Position numbers and translations under genes: made by a program. Under the pieces are notes generated by a model. It saw nothing but the letters and a program-made list of their open reading frames with translations. It ran no database searches and had not been told where the DNA came from. DNA of 64,000 nucleotides from Cryobacterium sp. PH29-G1. Its GTDB lineage: Bacteria > Actinomycetota > Actinomycetes > Actinomycetales > Microbacteriaceae. Location: contig NZ_JASISY010000002.1 in NCBI RefSeq assembly GCF_030063365.1, positions 248,001 to 312,000 of the forward strand, written 5' to 3'. This document shows positions 17,495-25,684 of the stretch, piece by piece. The number at the start of each line of letters is the position of its first letter. Position 1 is the first letter of the stretch.

Positions 17495-17924
17495 ATTAGA
17501 TCGGTCACGACGCCGAATTCTTGCACTGTCCGTGCCGCTCGTAGGCATTATTGCCCTCACGGGGTGTTCGACCGACAGTCCGGACTCTGGCGCACGATCG
17601 CCAGTCGCCGCCCCGGTCGCGAGTGCCTTTGAACACGTGCACGGCCTCGGCGCCGATCCCCTGACGGGAAATACGTATGCCGCAACCCACCAGGGGGTTT
17701 GGCTCATCCCGACTGGGGCTCTGCCCGACACCTATCTGGGCGATGGGGCACGGTCCGACAGGGCACAGCCGGAGCAAATCGCGGGGCGGGCACAGGACAC
17801 GATGGCATTCACCGTGGCCGCGCCAGGCCAATTGTTGGCATCGGGCCACCCCGATCCGGGACGACCGGTCGCACCCCCGAAGCCTTCACGGTGCTGGACA
17901 GCCGTGGTCTCAGTCGCCAGTTAG
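17487..17924 (+). pseudogene. F510_1955-type glycosylhydrolase-like lipoprotein, truncated
   Basis: The TTG start overlaps the upstream M23 gene by 8 bp with GAGGAG in front. The 145 readable codons give a lipoprotein signal (ALTGCS) and the beginning of a beta-propeller-like protein: FEHVHGLGADPLTG, then TYAATHQGVWLI, QDTMAFTV and LASGHPDPG. These match the N-terminal part of the F510_1955/BNR-type family often linked to copper or metal loci, usually about 300 residues. After SGHPDPG the frame is wrong, and the continuation (TTGRTPEAFTVLDSRG) is in another frame before similarity is lost, so the rest of the propeller is gone. I judge it a remnant. Confidence 0.7.
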
Positions 17925-17975
17925 CCCACGCACGAACCCAGGCACAGTCTATTTTTTTGATTCAAAGGAAACTTG

Positions 17976-18681
17976 ATGAATTCATCCCTTACGCGCCGCA
18001 CATTTCTCGGCGCGTCCCTCGCCACAACAGCAACCGCAGCACTGGCATCCTGCGCGCCATCGACCTCGCCCGGAGCGGAAACGGTCAGTCGCATCCTGCC
18101 AACAGACCAGCTCGTTTCACAATACGAAGACGCCCGCCCACCTCTTCAATGGCCGGGCCGCTCAGGATGCCGAGGTGCTCCAGAGCAAACCGGGCAACCG
18201 TATTCGCCTGCGCATCATCAACACCGCTGGCGACACCGCGACACTTCCGAGCACCCTCGACGGCGTCGTCACCGACGGAGGACGTCTCAAAGCCGCCGAA
18301 TCCGTTCTCCTGACCGCTACGAAGCCCGACCGCCTCCACACCATGCGCCTGACCGGCAGCATGGCAAAGTACGACTGGAGCATCAATAGGCGCCGCTTCA
18401 ACATGAAAAAGCCCTTTGCGGGCGCCTTCAACATCCGTTTGGACGAACGCGTTCAGGTCAAGATCGTCAATGACACAGCCATGTGGCACCCCATGCACCT
18501 GCACGGACACAGTTTTCAGCTGAATGGGAACGGTGCACGCAAAGACACCGTCATCGTGCGCCCCAAAGAGACGGTCACGTTCGAATTCGACGCCGATAAC
18601 CCCGGACAATGGATAACCCACTGTCACAATGCGTACCACGCTGAGCAAGGCATGATGGGTTTGTTCTCCTATGTGCGTTGA
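17976..18681 (+). pseudogene. Multicopper oxidase, internally deleted and frame-shifted
   Basis: The ATG at 17976 (AAAGGA upstream) begins a Tat-type signal, SLTRRTFLGAS, followed by a lipobox-like ALASCAP. About 45 codons later the frame changes. The continuation, from LFNGRAAQDAEVLQ near 18138 to the stop at 18681, is the later part of a multicopper oxidase with copper ligands HPMHLHGHSF and HCHNAYHAEQGMMG intact. The first cupredoxin domain and part of the second are missing, giving about 235 codons instead of the usual 450-500. The N-terminal type-1/type-3 ligands are lost, so no complete trinuclear centre could form. It was probably a copper-detoxifying cuproxidase. Confidence 0.8.
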
Positions 18682-18752
18682 GGTACCGCTTGACAATCTC
18701 GGTCACCTATCCGATCCAAATACTGCGTGTGGCTGGCATTCAGCCGCGAAGC

Positions 18753-18768
18753 ATACCCCTAAGGGTAT
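18753..18768. promoter_or_regulatory. CsoR-like operator
   Basis: ATACCCCTAAGGGTAT has inverted arms ATACCC and GGGTAT around a 4-bp centre, closely resembling copper-sensing CsoR operators of actinobacteria (known pattern, recalled). It overlaps a TATATT -10-like hexamer at 18766-18771 and lies 36 bp upstream of the SHOCT-tail gene. No csoR gene is in the window, so the repressor would act from elsewhere. Confidence 0.5.
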
Positions 18769-18804
18769 ATTGGAGCATCGAGGAACAACGAAGGGAATCG
18801 CATC

Positions 18805-19065
18805 ATGATGTGGGACAACGGAACTATGGGGTGGTCTTGGGGCTTCGGCCTTCTGGCATTGGTCGGCGTCGCGATCGTCGTCTATGTCGTTATTCGTCTT
18901 CTTTCCAAGAATGGCGGCAGCGATAACAGCGCCTCGTCAGCATCCGCGAGAATGCCGGCTGAAGTGACCAGTGCGCGGAAAATTCTCGACGAGCGGTTTG
19001 CTCGCGGGGAGATCTCGGCGGAACAGTACCGCGAACAGATACGGGTGCTCGGCGACGGCCGATGA
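18805..19065 (+). CDS. Small SHOCT-tail membrane protein
   Basis: An 86-residue protein: a Trp/Gly-rich N-terminus, one transmembrane segment near residues 12-33 (FGLLALVGVAIVVYVVIRLL), a polar linker, and a C-terminal SHOCT motif (ARKILDERFARGEISAEQY). SHOCT tails are short oligomerisation-like modules without enzymatic role. A GAAGGGAA ribosome site precedes the ATG ATG start. The CsoR-like box 36 bp upstream suggests copper control. It resembles the protein at 19923-20183, which has the same architecture on the opposite strand. Confidence 0.85.
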   Translation: MMWDNGTMGWSWGFGLLALVGVAIVVYVVIRLLSKNGGSDNSASSASARMPAEVTSARKILDERFARGEISAEQYREQIRVLGDGR

Positions 19066-19350
19066 TGGTCGACATCCGCCGTCGCCAACGCACCATCCTC
19101 CCGTGCCGTCAGTGAGCCAGTCGCCGGCTGCAGTGAGCACCGTTGCTCGGGCCCGGGGGCCGTACACCGCGTCGAGCTCGCGCCCCGGCGACGGCGGTGT
19201 ACCGCGCCACGATATGCAGGCCGCCGATTCCGAGCAGCGCAACTGCGAGCGCACGGCCACATTGTCCCCGTCGTAGCGCATTCCGGCAAGCCTGCTGACG
19301 GGGTCAGCAGCCGCGGGCCGGCGGGGGGTGTTGGCTCGCAGTCATCCTGG

Positions 19351-19926
19351 CTAGGTGATCGTGATCTGCGTGTACATACCGGCAGCGTAATGACCCGGAA
19401 GATTACAGACCAATTCATATCGACCGGGCGCCAACGAGACGGTCACCCAGCCCGACGCACCCGGCAGAATTCCCGCGCCTGAGCCCACTCCGCACGTGTT
19501 TGACGCTTCGCCGAGGTTGCTCGTCTCGTCGACCTGGGCGTCACCACCCAGTGCGCGTGTGCCGACAATCTGGGAGTCCTGAAGGGCAAGGATAACCATT
19601 TCGTGGTTCACGCTGCCACCGTTGGTCACGAAAAAGGAGACCGTGCCGTGCTTCGCAGTGGCGTGCTCCGCGATCAAGCGCATCGCCCCACCGTGCGGCA
19701 TCCCACCAGATCCGTTCATTATCGGCCCACCACTGTTCGTGAGGGCGACATTAATGACCTCTCCCGAAAGCTCTGGTGCCGTGCACGAGGAACCGGAGCG
19801 AAATCCCGCCCCACCTGGACCGATTCCACCGCCCAGGGCTCCCACTACGACGACTGATAAGCCGGTCAGTACAAGGGTCGCCCCGATCCCCAGCGCAACC
19901 TGTGCCCGTGAAAAGACGCGGGTCAT
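19351..19926 (-). CDS. Cupredoxin (sulfocyanin/plastocyanin-like) membrane-anchored protein
   Basis: A 191-residue exported protein with an N-terminal membrane anchor (near residues 8-35) and a blue-copper domain. Candidate type-1 ligands are His in SVNHEMVIL (near residue 118) and the Cys-His-Met cluster in YELVCNLPGHYAAGMY near residues 169-184. The arrangement fits sulfocyanin-like cupredoxins, which bind copper or carry electrons outside the cytoplasmic membrane. Its start overlaps the stop of the upstream SHOCT protein gene by 4 bp (ATGA), so the two are translated together. With the oxidase relic and the CsoR-like box it forms a copper-flavoured neighbourhood. Confidence 0.8.
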   Translation of the reverse strand: MTRVFSRAQVALGIGATLVLTGLSVVVVGALGGGIGPGGAGFRSGSSCTAPELSGEVINVALTNSGGPIMNGSGGMPHGGAMRLIAEHATAKHGTVSFFVTNGGSVNHEMVILALQDSQIVGTRALGGDAQVDETSNLGEASNTCGVGSGAGILPGASGWVTVSLAPGRYELVCNLPGHYAAGMYTQITIT

Positions 19927-20183
19927 TCCGCGCGCCTCAGCACGTCCCGACGAGCAGTGTATTCATCCGCATCGATTTCTCCACGAGCGAATCGTTCATC
20001 CAGAATGTCCTCAGCACTACTGCGGGACGGGCGACGCGACCCAGCTGGCCCGTCGTCCAAGTGTCGACGGCGAAACAAGAGCAGCCCAGCCGTGACCACT
20101 GCGCCCCAAAAAACCAACATCATCAGCACCATGGCGATCCAGGAACCGACACCCCATCCTGCGCCGTACCATCCGTTTATCAT
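19923..20183 (-). CDS. Small SHOCT-tail membrane protein coupled to the cupredoxin
   Basis: An 86-residue protein with a Trp/Gly-rich N-terminus, one membrane span near residues 13-37 and a C-terminal SHOCT motif (AEDILDERFARGEIDADEY). The motif is nearly identical to that of the 18805-19065 protein. It is the first gene of a two-gene unit with the cupredoxin (ATGA overlap). A GAAGGAGCG-type site precedes the ATG. Function is unknown; the copper context is the only clue. Confidence 0.85.
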   Translation of the reverse strand: MINGWYGAGWGVGSWIAMVLMMLVFWGAVVTAGLLLFRRRHLDDGPAGSRRPSRSSAEDILDERFARGEIDADEYTARRDVLRRAE

Positions 20184-20436
20184 GAACGCTCCTTCCTGAC
20201 TCTCCTGGGTGCTGTGCGAATACCGATACCCGCGGCACTCGAGAAACCGCCCAGCTCCCGTGAATTGGACACGATTCGCTGAAACCAGTCTGAATCACGG
20301 ACTTCCCGGTTCACAGGGCCGAAAGTCCCGAGGTCATCCTCCTCGCTGCCGGAGGCACAGTGAATTACCGGCCACAAACAAACCGGAAAATCAAATCACC
20401 TATGGACCGCGTTCACGACCACGGTGGGAAGAGCCT

Positions 20437-20871
20437 CTAGTCGAGGGACTCCACCCATGCGGCCCGCCAGCCCGGAGCCTCCGACTTTTGCGTGTAATAG
20501 CGTGTATCGCGAATGATCGACCCGTCCGTACCGAACTCGAGGATCGCCACCACGTGCCACACGTCCCCGGCATAGTCATTTATGCCCTCGACGACCCAGA
20601 TTTGCCCCGACCCCACGACTCGGCGCAGGGTGATCGAGGGGGGTTCAGGAAAAGCCACCTGCATTGCACGCATAGCCTCACGTCCACGGATGCGCTCCCC
20701 CGACTGCGGCATCTCCATCACGTAGCTGTCGTCACGAAGCCGATACTCAGCGCCAGGTGAAAGCCCCTCCCCGGTGAGACCGAACAAACGCTCGAGGCCC
20801 TCGCGCATGGCTGCCGCATCGTTGTCCGTGATAGCCCGCAGAAAAAATTCTCGCACTTCTACGTCGCTCAT
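20437..20871 (-). CDS. SnoaL/NTF2-like protein
   Basis: A 144-residue protein of the SnoaL-like/NTF2 fold: N-terminal helices (VREFFLRAITDNDAAAMRE), a middle strand region with MEMPQSGERIRGREAMRAM near residues 52-70, and C-terminal strands with VVAILEFGTDGSIIRDTRYY. Proteins of this fold act as small cyclases, hydrolases or binding proteins; the substrate cannot be told here. The start is the ATG at 20871 with AGGAGG just upstream, and the open frame before it has no similarity. It is a single gene. Confidence 0.85.
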   Translation of the reverse strand: MSDVEVREFFLRAITDNDAAAMREGLERLFGLTGEGLSPGAEYRLRDDSYVMEMPQSGERIRGREAMRAMQVAFPEPPSITLRRVVGSGQIWVVEGINDYAGDVWHVVAILEFGTDGSIIRDTRYYTQKSEAPGWRAAWVESLD

Positions 20872-21129
20872 TCGTCCTCCTGCTCGACGTTGAAACTGAA
20901 CTACGCACATTCTGCTCCTCTCTGCCGATGAAGTGTCAGCGCCAGCGGACCTCTTTCAACGCGCGTGCACACAGGGGCGCCCTTGGGCAGTGCCCGGTAG
21001 CAAACCGCTGCCTTACCGCGGCACAGTATGACCTGCGCGCGCCACAGATTATTGATACGGATCGACGATGCCGCGCAGCGCGACCAAGGCGTCACGGAGG
21101 CGAAATTCCTCCCCGGAGGAACGGGTAAA

Positions 21130-21285
21130 AGTCGTTGCTTTGCTGCACGAGCGGATCGACGGCCAATCGCGAGCCATGCCAACGGCCCGACCACCGGTAC
21201 GAAAATCGTCACGAGCGTCCAGACCCGGACCTGCATTGAGTTGGGGCGTGTCCCATCCCCCGCGCAGTTTAGAGCAATCGACAGG
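21130..21285 (-). pseudogene. PLDc_N-like membrane segment remnant
   Basis: In the 570-bp gap between the SnoaL-like gene and the SCO6745-type gene, one minus-strand frame shows a short stretch resembling the second half of a phospholipase-D-nuclease N-terminal domain: LNCAGDG, then VRVWTLVTIFVPVVGPLAWL followed by AIGRRSAR. The first membrane span and any credible start are missing, and the flanking codons look random. It is most likely a remnant. The rest of 20872-21442 shows nothing I can assign. Confidence 0.35.
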
Positions 21286-21442
21286 CCCTCGCCCTGTGCA
21301 TCAATACGACCGCCTAGCTGCCTATCCGGAAGGCTGACCCACGTTCGGAGAACCGTCTCCCCGCGGCGATAACCAGTCTGCGAATGCTCATCCTTTCCCC
21401 GCCCCCACACGAATCAAGATCCGTCCCCGTCGGTGACCCTTT

Positions 21443-22345
21443 TCAGTTCGCGCGCGGCGACGTCGGGATGGAGGACGCGTTCGGATCGAGATCCGGGTCC
21501 CACGGCTGGGGCATGCCGATCGGGTTCGGAAATGGCAAGACCGTATGGCACGCTCGTGCGATGGGCGCAAGCGTTCGGGCGACATCCGTGATCTCGTCGT
21601 CGGTCACTCCGCGCCACGGACGGACGGCCAATCGGTTGGTCACCTGCTCGGCGCGATCGAGTGCTGCTGTGCCCTTCTCGGTGATTTGGCCTTGGCCGGT
21701 CAGTAGCCCGCGGGTGGACAACTCTTGAACCTCGGATGCCCACTGTTCCTCCGTCCAGCCACGCGCTTTTCGCACGCTCGTCGCGTCGAGGTCCATCGCG
21801 CTGCGCAATACGATGGTGCTGATACCCGCGATCCCTCCCTCGACCAGTGCGATCACATGACCGTCTCCGCGATGCTCGCGGAGAGTGGCCGCGGCTTGCC
21901 AGAGGCGGCGATACGGATCCGAATCCACGGGCAGCGCGCTGTTCGCCGCCGCGAGCGGTCGGCCCACGGTGTCGGCACGAGCCGCAGCCTGGGCCAGTAC
22001 GTCAGCCGCTTCGGTGACAGATAGCTCGTCGGGCACGAGGTTTCGCAACGTCTCCGCTGCACCCCGGGACCGCGCGTCAAGGACTCGGTCCACCGTCACC
22101 GTCGACCACACGGCCGGCAGCACCCGTTCGACCAAGAACGGAGCGAACCCACTGAAGATAGCAACGACCGGCGCGGCGGTCACGGCCCCGAGCGGGGCGG
22201 CGCGACCGGCGAAGTATCCGTCCCAGTAACGGGTGAGTCCGATATCGGCGAACGCCTCCCTCGCCGCCGGCGAGAAATACGTCACCGCGTGGATCGGCTC
22301 GAACAACGTCCACAGTGCCCGAACGCGATGCTCCAGCTCGTTCAT
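21443..22345 (-). CDS. SCO6745-family protein (MarR-like C-terminal region)
   Basis: A 300-residue soluble protein matching the actinobacterial SCO6745 family. It has an N-terminal helical domain (RALWTLFEPIHAVTYFSP near residues 9-26; YWDGYFAGRAAPLG), a central region that may bind a small ligand, and a C-terminal winged-helix-like part (LSTRGLLTGQGQITEKG). Function is unknown. The start is the ATG at 22345 with GAAGGAG upstream; the frame is open 90 bp earlier with Arg-rich, non-family sequence. It is isolated from its neighbours. Confidence 0.85.
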   Translation of the reverse strand: MNELEHRVRALWTLFEPIHAVTYFSPAAREAFADIGLTRYWDGYFAGRAAPLGAVTAAPVVAIFSGFAPFLVERVLPAVWSTVTVDRVLDARSRGAAETLRNLVPDELSVTEAADVLAQAAARADTVGRPLAAANSALPVDSDPYRRLWQAAATLREHRGDGHVIALVEGGIAGISTIVLRSAMDLDATSVRKARGWTEEQWASEVQELSTRGLLTGQGQITEKGTAALDRAEQVTNRLAVRPWRGVTDDEITDVARTLAPIARACHTVLPFPNPIGMPQPWDPDLDPNASSIPTSPRAN

Positions 22346-22500
22346 TCGTCTCCTTCGTCGCAGCGTCTTCCCGATTCTATTGCGCGGGGAAACACCGACC
22401 TCAAGGCCTCGGCCCACCGATGGCAGGTTGCGCACCCGGACGTCGAGAATGTTTAGCGGGACACTGTTGACACCGGTGTCATTAGGGATCCCGTGCGTCC

Positions 22501-22725
22501 ATGCCGATGCCCCTTCGCCTGACCGATGACGAGGCGGACGCTCTGCGTCGCCGTGCCGTGTCCGAGGGGCGGTCTATGCGGGACATCGCCAAGCAGGCGC
22601 TGCGTGAATACGTCCAGAACCACGGCCGACAGGATCTGCTGAGTAGGAAGGGATGCCTATGGAAGTCTCCACGAGAAGGCCGCGGCGCTGACGCACTCCT
22701 TGACCCACAGCCACGGCTTGATTGA
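22501..22725 (+). pseudogene. RHH-type antitoxin, C-terminus lost
   Basis: The first 48 codons encode a ribbon-helix-helix-like antitoxin N-terminus (MPLRLTDDEADALRRRA, then SEGRSMRDIAKQALREYV). After about residue 48 the sequence changes to unrelated residues, because the following DNA is a Doc toxin read in the wrong frame. The normal toxin-binding tail is missing. It looks like a deletion that fused the front of the antitoxin gene to the back of its partner toxin gene. Confidence 0.65.
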
Positions 22726-22900
22726 CGGCAATAAGCGGCTGAGTCTCGCTGCGCTGATCGCCTTCCTCGGTATGAATGGAAGACGGCTGACCCGGTCCAA
22801 TGATGAGGCCTATGAATTCATCATGGACGTTGCTTCCGGGCGCCTTGACGACGTCTCCGAGAATGCGGCACGCATTGACTCGGGCAGCGAGGATCGCTGA
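22658..22900 (+). pseudogene. Doc (death-on-curing, Fic fold) toxin fragment
   Basis: The frame from about 22658 to the stop at 22900 reads as the C-terminal two-thirds of a Doc toxin: LHEKAAALTHSL, then the Fic motif HGLIDGNKR, then LSLAALIAFLGMNGRRL and the end helix. In the motif, the residue usually Phe is Leu. The N-terminal part is missing and no start is available. Doc proteins are kinases that phosphorylate EF-Tu; this fragment is not expected to be active. Confidence 0.7.
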
Positions 22901-22955
22901 CCGGGTCCAGGATCCCCGGATGCGCATTTCCCTGAAAGTGCAGCATGCTGCACTA

Positions 22956-23566
22956 ATGGATGTTGGTGCAGAGCCGTTGGCACGTGCGATCGGCGCGCGG
23001 GTGAGGCATGAGCGCAAGGGCCGGGACTGGACTGGACTCTCGACCAGCTTGCCGCGGCGGCGGGTGTGAGTCGGCGCATGGTGGTGAGTGTCGAGCACGG
23101 TTTGGTAAATCCGAGCATAGGCACGCTGCTGCCGCTGTCCGACGCGCTCGGCGTGGGCCTTCCCGCTCTGGTCGAGCCTCCTTTCCCGCGAGTAGCGAAG
23201 GTGACCCGCAGGGGCACGGGTGCAGTGCTGTGGCACGGCGAGCAAGGCGGGCAGGGCATTCTGGTGGCGGGCACGGAACCGCCTGACGTGGTCGAGCTGT
23301 GGGACTGGAGTCCGGCTCAGGGCGAGCGGCACGAGAGCGAGGCCCACGCCGCCGGCACCCGAGAACTGCTGCACGTTCAGGAGGGCGCGATATCGGTCGA
23401 GGTCGATGGACAGTCGCACGAGCTCCATACCGGCGATGCCCTGACTTTCGTGGGTGACACCGCACACACTTATACCAACCCGAACAATGAGCTGGCCAGG
23501 TTCTCGCTCACCGTCTTCGAACCCGGAGTCGGGACGTCACGCCATACGGAGAACCCGGATGGCTGA
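22956..23566 (+). pseudogene. XRE-family regulator with C-terminal cupin, frame-shifted by a 5-bp repeat
   Basis: The ATG at 22956 starts an XRE helix-turn-helix (ARAIGARVRHERKGRDWT), but the frame then ends at a TGA near 23069. The continuation in another frame (LDQLAAAAGVSRRMVVSVEH) completes the HTH and is followed by a full cupin domain ending at 23566 (LLHVQEGAISVEVDG near 23370-23415). The break is at three tandem copies of GGACT (23024-23038); removing one copy restores a single frame of about 200 residues. An internal ATG at 23066 could still give a cupin protein lacking half the HTH. The intact protein would be a small-molecule-responsive repressor, probably of the downstream transporter. 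Confidence 0.75.
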
Positions 23567-23672
23567 GTCCTCGGCTACCCACGAATTACCCTCAGCTGAA
23601 GTGGGGCGAACAGCCTATCGGGCGTTTGAGGCGCACTCGCAACACTTCCCTGAAGCGGTGATTACTACATGA
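23559..23672 (+). CDS. Short ORF between the regulator and the transporter, unassigned
   Basis: A 37-codon frame beginning at an ATG that overlaps the end of the regulator gene and ending in an ATGA that overlaps the transporter start. Such double overlap favours translational coupling. The product (SSATHELPSAEVGRTAYRAF and on) matches nothing I recognise and may be a remnant of a larger gene. Confidence 0.3.
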   Translation: MAESSATHELPSAEVGRTAYRAFEAHSQHFPEAVITT

Positions 23673-24058
23673 CGTGGCAACGGACGACTGTGGGGTTCCC
23701 GCCGTGGTCATTGTCCGTGGCCGCGATGCTACTCATCCAGCTCGCGAACGCACTCTCAGTCACCGTGGTCGACCAGGTGGGACCCGCAGGAACGGCCTGG
23801 CTAAGAATGTGCTGTGGCGCACTGTTCCTCTGGCCGATCGCCCGCCCCCGTATCCGGTCGATTCGCCGCAAAGATCTCCCGATCCTGCTCATGCTCGGTC
23901 TGGTCACGGGGTTCATGACCACCTGCTTCCTCGGTGCCATTGAGCGCATTCCTCTCGGAACCGCCGTAGCAATCGAGTTTCTCGGCCCTCTCCTCGTGGC
24001 TGGCATTGCGAGCAAGCGGCGCAGCGTGTTCCCAGTTTGGCTCAGCAGGAGGCAGTAG
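23669..24058 (+). pseudogene. EamA-family (RhtA-like) transporter, truncated beside the IS element
   Basis: The first ~115 codons encode the N-terminal membrane spans of a drug/metabolite (EamA) exporter: VAAMLLIQLANALSVTVVDQ, VGPAGTAWLRMCCGALFLWP, and the GTAVAIEFLGPLLVA helix. Family similarity stops around SKRRS near 24020, and the frame ends at 24058 just before the IS1380 copy. A complete protein would be about 290 residues with ten spans. The rest of the gene is not found on the far side of the IS, so deletion accompanied or followed insertion. Confidence 0.75.
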
Positions 24059-24059
24059 C

Positions 24060-25684
24060 GTCTTAGCCTGAATCCACCGGTCGGCCTCTGAGCGATTCCT
24101 GATTTTGGCGCTGATTGACTTTCGGTGTTTCAGGCGCGGATGAGGTCCGGGTCTCGCTGCCCGGGGTGTTCCACTGGTGTTCCTGTTGAGGCCGATGTCG
24201 GCTGGTTGGTCAGGTGGGGGCGGGTTGTCTCGAGCGGAAGTTCTGGTTGAACAGGGCCGTCCAGGGTTTCTCCCAGGGCCAGTATTCAGGCAGGTGCAAG
24301 GTGATGCGCCGTGCGGAGGATGAAATGCGCGCGGGGACGCTGACGAGTTTCCGGCGGATCGTTGCGGTGGTCGCTCGAGCGAGACCGTTTCCGGCGATCG
24401 TCGCGGCGACGCGGGTGAGGTTGAACGCCATGACGGCCAGGACCAGCCAGGCGGCGTTGGCGGTGAAAACGCCTGAGGGCAGGTGCGCCAAGGCGCTGCT
24501 CTTGAGGTCGGAATTCACCAGCTCTATCGTGGCGTGGGCGCGGTGGGTTTTGTCGGCGGCGACGGTGTCGAGGGTGCTGGTGGTGAAGAAGGCATGGAAC
24601 CGGTGGGTGTCGAACAGGGTCGGCTGGTCGACGTTTTTCTTGTTCAGTTCCGGAATCCGCCGCACGACCAGGCGCCCGGTGATGTGCTCGGCTTTCTTGC
24701 GGGACGTGAACGCGGTGAACGGGACCTCGGTGACTTCGGCGTTACTGATCCACGTTTTGGTGGCCTCGTCGTAGATCGCGTTGGTGTATTCAATCGCGGT
24801 CCAGGCGCTGTCGGGGATCGTTCCGATCGCTCGTTTGATGGCGGGGTCCATGCGAGCGGTCACTGAAACGTCGGCGCCTGCTGTGCGGGCCGCACTGATT
24901 GACGCGTGACCGTAGAACGCGGAGTCGGCGCGGAAGAGCACGCGAGCTTTTTCGGCTCCGCGGAGCCGCTTGGTGGTGGCGAGGGCGTCACGGATCAACC
25001 GGGCGGCGCCGCGCGGTGACCCGCAGGCCCCGCGGCGGAGCCGTTGACCGATGATGATCGGCGCCGACACGTCGGTTTTCAGCGTCGCGAGGATCGCGTT
25101 GAGACCGCGCACCCCGGAGTACCCGTAGCCGGAGCCTTCCTTCTGGTAGCCGTGGACTTCGATGATGGTGTCGTCAATGTCGAGGAAGAGGTAACCGTCG
25201 GTGTCGTGCACGACGAGTGGGGTTTCGGCGGTGAGGCACCGCACGAAGCGCGAGGCGACGGCGTCGAGTTGCCGGACGTGACCGAAAGTGAACTCGCGCA
25301 GGAACGACCCCAACGTCGACGGCGCGTAACAGTTGGTGAAGACCTTCCGCATGCCACCGTGGCGAAGAATAGCGAGGTCGTCGATGGAATCAGCGCCGGC
25401 GACCATCCCGCCGACCAGTGAGGTCACTTTCAGGCCGGCGTTGGCGCCCTTGTCGGTCGGGACACTCAGCCACTGATCGGCCAGAGTCGCCAGTCCTGCT
25501 CGGGCGGCCAATTTCATGATCGGCACCAGCCCCGCGGACGACACGAGATTCGGGTCGGTGAAGGATGCAGAAACGGCGCGGTTGGTGTGGGAAACTTGCA
25601 TCTACGAGGTGCTCCTCTGTTTGGCAAATGTGAACTCTCGACAAGTCCTATTTTACCTGATCAGATGGGCATTCTCGGTTTAAC
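24060..25684 (-). mobile_element. IS1380-family insertion sequence (approximate limits)
   Basis: The element is defined by its transposase gene (24210-25601). The ends are approximate: CTTAGCCTGAAT at 24062 and, on the other strand, GTTAAACCGAGAAT starting at 25684 form only a weak imperfect inverted repeat, and I see no clear target-site duplication. The 25.6-25.7 kb side carries the A+T-richer leader typical of this IS type. It truncates or replaces the end of an EamA transporter gene. Confidence 0.55.
24210..25601 (-). CDS. IS1380-family transposase
   Basis: A 463-residue DDE transposase of the IS1380 family. Features include the GLVPIMKLAARAGLATLAD start region, LVVHDTDGYLFLDIDDTIIE near residues 128-148 with the first acidic residues, LFRADSAFY near 222-230 with the second Asp, and a C-terminal ATIELVNSDLKSSALAHLPS helix region with the Glu near 360. 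The frame is intact from ATG to stop, so the copy may still be mobile. The gene is transcribed leftward, opposite to the truncated EamA gene. Confidence 0.95.
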   Translation of the reverse strand: MQVSHTNRAVSASFTDPNLVSSAGLVPIMKLAARAGLATLADQWLSVPTDKGANAGLKVTSLVGGMVAGADSIDDLAILRHGGMRKVFTNCYAPSTLGSFLREFTFGHVRQLDAVASRFVRCLTAETPLVVHDTDGYLFLDIDDTIIEVHGYQKEGSGYGYSGVRGLNAILATLKTDVSAPIIIGQRLRRGACGSPRGAARLIRDALATTKRLRGAEKARVLFRADSAFYGHASISAARTAGADVSVTARMDPAIKRAIGTIPDSAWTAIEYTNAIYDEATKTWISNAEVTEVPFTAFTSRKKAEHITGRLVVRRIPELNKKNVDQPTLFDTHRFHAFFTTSTLDTVAADKTHRAHATIELVNSDLKSSALAHLPSGVFTANAAWLVLAVMAFNLTRVAATIAGNGLARATTATIRRKLVSVPARISSSARRITLHLPEYWPWEKPWTALFNQNFRSRQPAPT

